Shown piece after piece: positions 16,854 through 18,030 of a stretch of DNA of 18,030 bases; within the stretch, counting starts at the first letter, position 1; every line of letters begins with the position of its first letter. Both the position numbers and the translations under genes were made by a program. Under the pieces are notes generated by a model. The model searched no databases. It saw nothing but the letters and a program-made list of their open reading frames with translations, and had not been told where the DNA came from. This DNA is from Cudoniella acicularis. Its lineage: Eukaryota > Ascomycota > Leotiomycetes > Helotiales > Helotiaceae. The stretch covers positions 1 through 18,030 of the forward strand of contig JAAMPI010001195.1 of NCBI GenBank assembly GCA_013054445.1. The letters run 5' to 3'.

Positions 16854-18030
16854 TTTACGTCCACGGCGTGGGACAGACAGATTGCACCTTGGGTTATCGC
16901 GTATCTTGTCTCTCCCCGCAATGTGTCGCAACGGAGCCTCCCAGCCGCGACCTGGGAAGAGCGTTGTTCCTGTGGAGTGTATCTGTAGGGGGATATAAAA
17001 CAGCCTCCAGAGTTCCCTTCTAGTTCTGAGGTTGTTTTTCTGTGATAGACATTTCAATAGAGTCTCGTATAAAAAAGAGCATAATCGACTTTCTAGTAGC
17101 GTTTTTGGTTATATACTCCTACCTCTTGTGACGGTTCCTACCGCCGCGCGACTTTCACCTGACTAAATACTACCCCTAGCAGCGCTATACGGGCCTGCCA
17201 GCGTTACATGTGACTAGAATCTTGTATATATATGGGAGCTGCCCTACCATGATTCCCGTCGCCACTGACCGCTGTTTCCGTTTTCCCCGCTGGGATACGG
17301 GAGAGGTTAGATCCCCGGTGGGTGCAGACGCCATCGCCGGGCTTGGAGCGATGCTGGCTGTAGATGAGTAAAGTGATTCATGGCTAATACGAGGGACAAT
17401 TGGTTGAGAGAGAAGCTGAGGATCAATACGCACAGGCGGGTTAGTAGGTCTATAAATGCTAGTATAATCTATACTCGATACCGGGCTAGAATACCAAGTA
17501 ACTTCGCGACTGGAGTTCGTGGATGTTGTCGTTGGAGACTTAGTGACCGAACTACTAGACTCGAGGTCTATAGCCGAATAATTGACGAAGTTGTAATTAC
17601 GCTAGAGGCTCGGATTTAATCTCATGACATCCCGGCTGGTCAAGCTTAGAATCAAGGATAGCGGTGTGTAGCTTGCCCTGAAGTCGCGGACGTTTTCTCT
17701 TAACGGTATCGGATTTTCCTTCTTAGGCATCTAGCTAGTTCTCTAATTGACGCTTCTTCCCTAAGCTAGGCATCAGAATACTATAGCCATCCCAGAGGTG
17801 TTCGCGTAGATCTTAGGGCGATTCAAAAGTACAAGGTTTAGTATATAAAAGACGAGCTTTGAAGCTGTTCGCCAAGGCTCACTGGCGCCGCTAGCGGCTC
17901 CTGCGGAGCCTTCTAGCTCTACCAGTAAGCCTATTGGCTCACGACGCTTCTAAGCTCGCCCTGCGGGGCTGTTGACTATCCCATGAGTCCGTAAATCACG
18001 TGATCTATCCGTAAGTCACGTGAATAGTCC
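16854..18030. other. Gene-free tail with short repeats
   Basis: No supported gene. A plus-strand frame at 17380-17619 is Arg-rich, unlike known domains, and sits in patchy A+T-rich DNA, so I do not call it. 17880-17960 is locally G+C-rich with the palindrome gccgctagcggc (17887-17898) and the hairpin ggctcc-tgc-ggagcc (17896-17910). The end of the window has a 20-bp direct repeat containing CACGTG. Confidence 0.4.
17988..18027. repeat. Two-copy 20-bp direct repeat with CACGTG
   Basis: The units tccgtaaatcacgtgat (from 17988) and tccgtaagtcacgtgaa (from 18008) are spaced exactly 20 bp apart. Each has a central palindromic CACGTG. The repeat runs into the window edge, so it may continue as a longer array, an element end, or a bHLH-type binding-site cluster. 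Confidence 0.5.

Noticed and set aside
17128..17209. Third LTR-like copy (TGTGACGGTTCC...GCGTTACA)
   Set aside because: Only the ends resemble an LTR; the interior does not match the two copies listed and the length is too short.
17380..17619. Arg-rich 79-codon plus-strand protein
   Set aside because: No domain, no promoter or exon context, and residue composition expected of chance translation.

Overview
This window comes from a filamentous ascomycete (Pezizomycotina). The evidence is the short 45-80 nt GT-AG introns with CTRAY-like branch points, a HET-domain gene, a Zn2Cys6 transcription factor, a UstYa-type (DUF3328) gene, solo-LTR-like sequences, and A+T-rich gene-free tracts whose changes look like repeat-induced point mutation (RIP). 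The species cannot be told from sequence alone. It reads as an accessory, repeat-flanked chromosome region rather than a core one.

Layout: 1-1360 is A+T-rich and holds a large imperfect palindrome (130-946). 1364-2700 is a broken HET-domain gene. 2900-3780 holds an unrecognised coding-like remnant on the minus strand. 4856-5432 (minus) is the centrepiece: a six-exon gene for a small secreted precursor. Its 3' part is a 116-bp tandem repeat in which every unit is one 60-nt exon plus one 56-nt intron. Splicing gives a 91-aa pre-propeptide with a signal peptide, four Lys-Arg (Kex2-type) sites and three near-identical repeats with a single Tyr each. 6541-7567 (plus) is an intact five-exon UstYa/DUF3328 oxidase with one transmembrane helix and two HxxHC motifs. 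Divergently arranged, these two make the minimum signature of a dikaritin-type fungal RiPP locus (the ustiloxin, phomopsin, asperipin and epichloecyclin class). The repeat sequence is not one I recognise, and its exon-intron repeat design is unusual.

7570-8895 is decayed non-coding DNA. 8899-10114 is a kinase-like pseudogene with a C-to-T-type nonsense codon and a frameshift. 10186-10651 (minus) is a two-exon gene for a small secreted Cys-containing protein. An inverted pair of about 240-bp solo-LTR-like sequences (10917-11164 and 13944-14177) brackets a divergent pair: a UPC2-like Zn2Cys6 regulator (minus) and an NmrA-like NAD(P)-binding protein (plus). 15039-16853 is a DHA2-type MFS efflux transporter with two introns and an apparent 3' frameshift. 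The rest (16854-18030) has no convincing gene and carries short repeats and CACGTG motifs.

Working model (inference): the precursor enters the secretory pathway, Kex2 cuts after Lys-Arg, and the membrane-anchored UstYa protein oxidises the Tyr-containing repeats. The regulator, NmrA protein and transporter could serve the same locus, but the LTR-like boundary and the kinase pseudogene between them make that uncertain.
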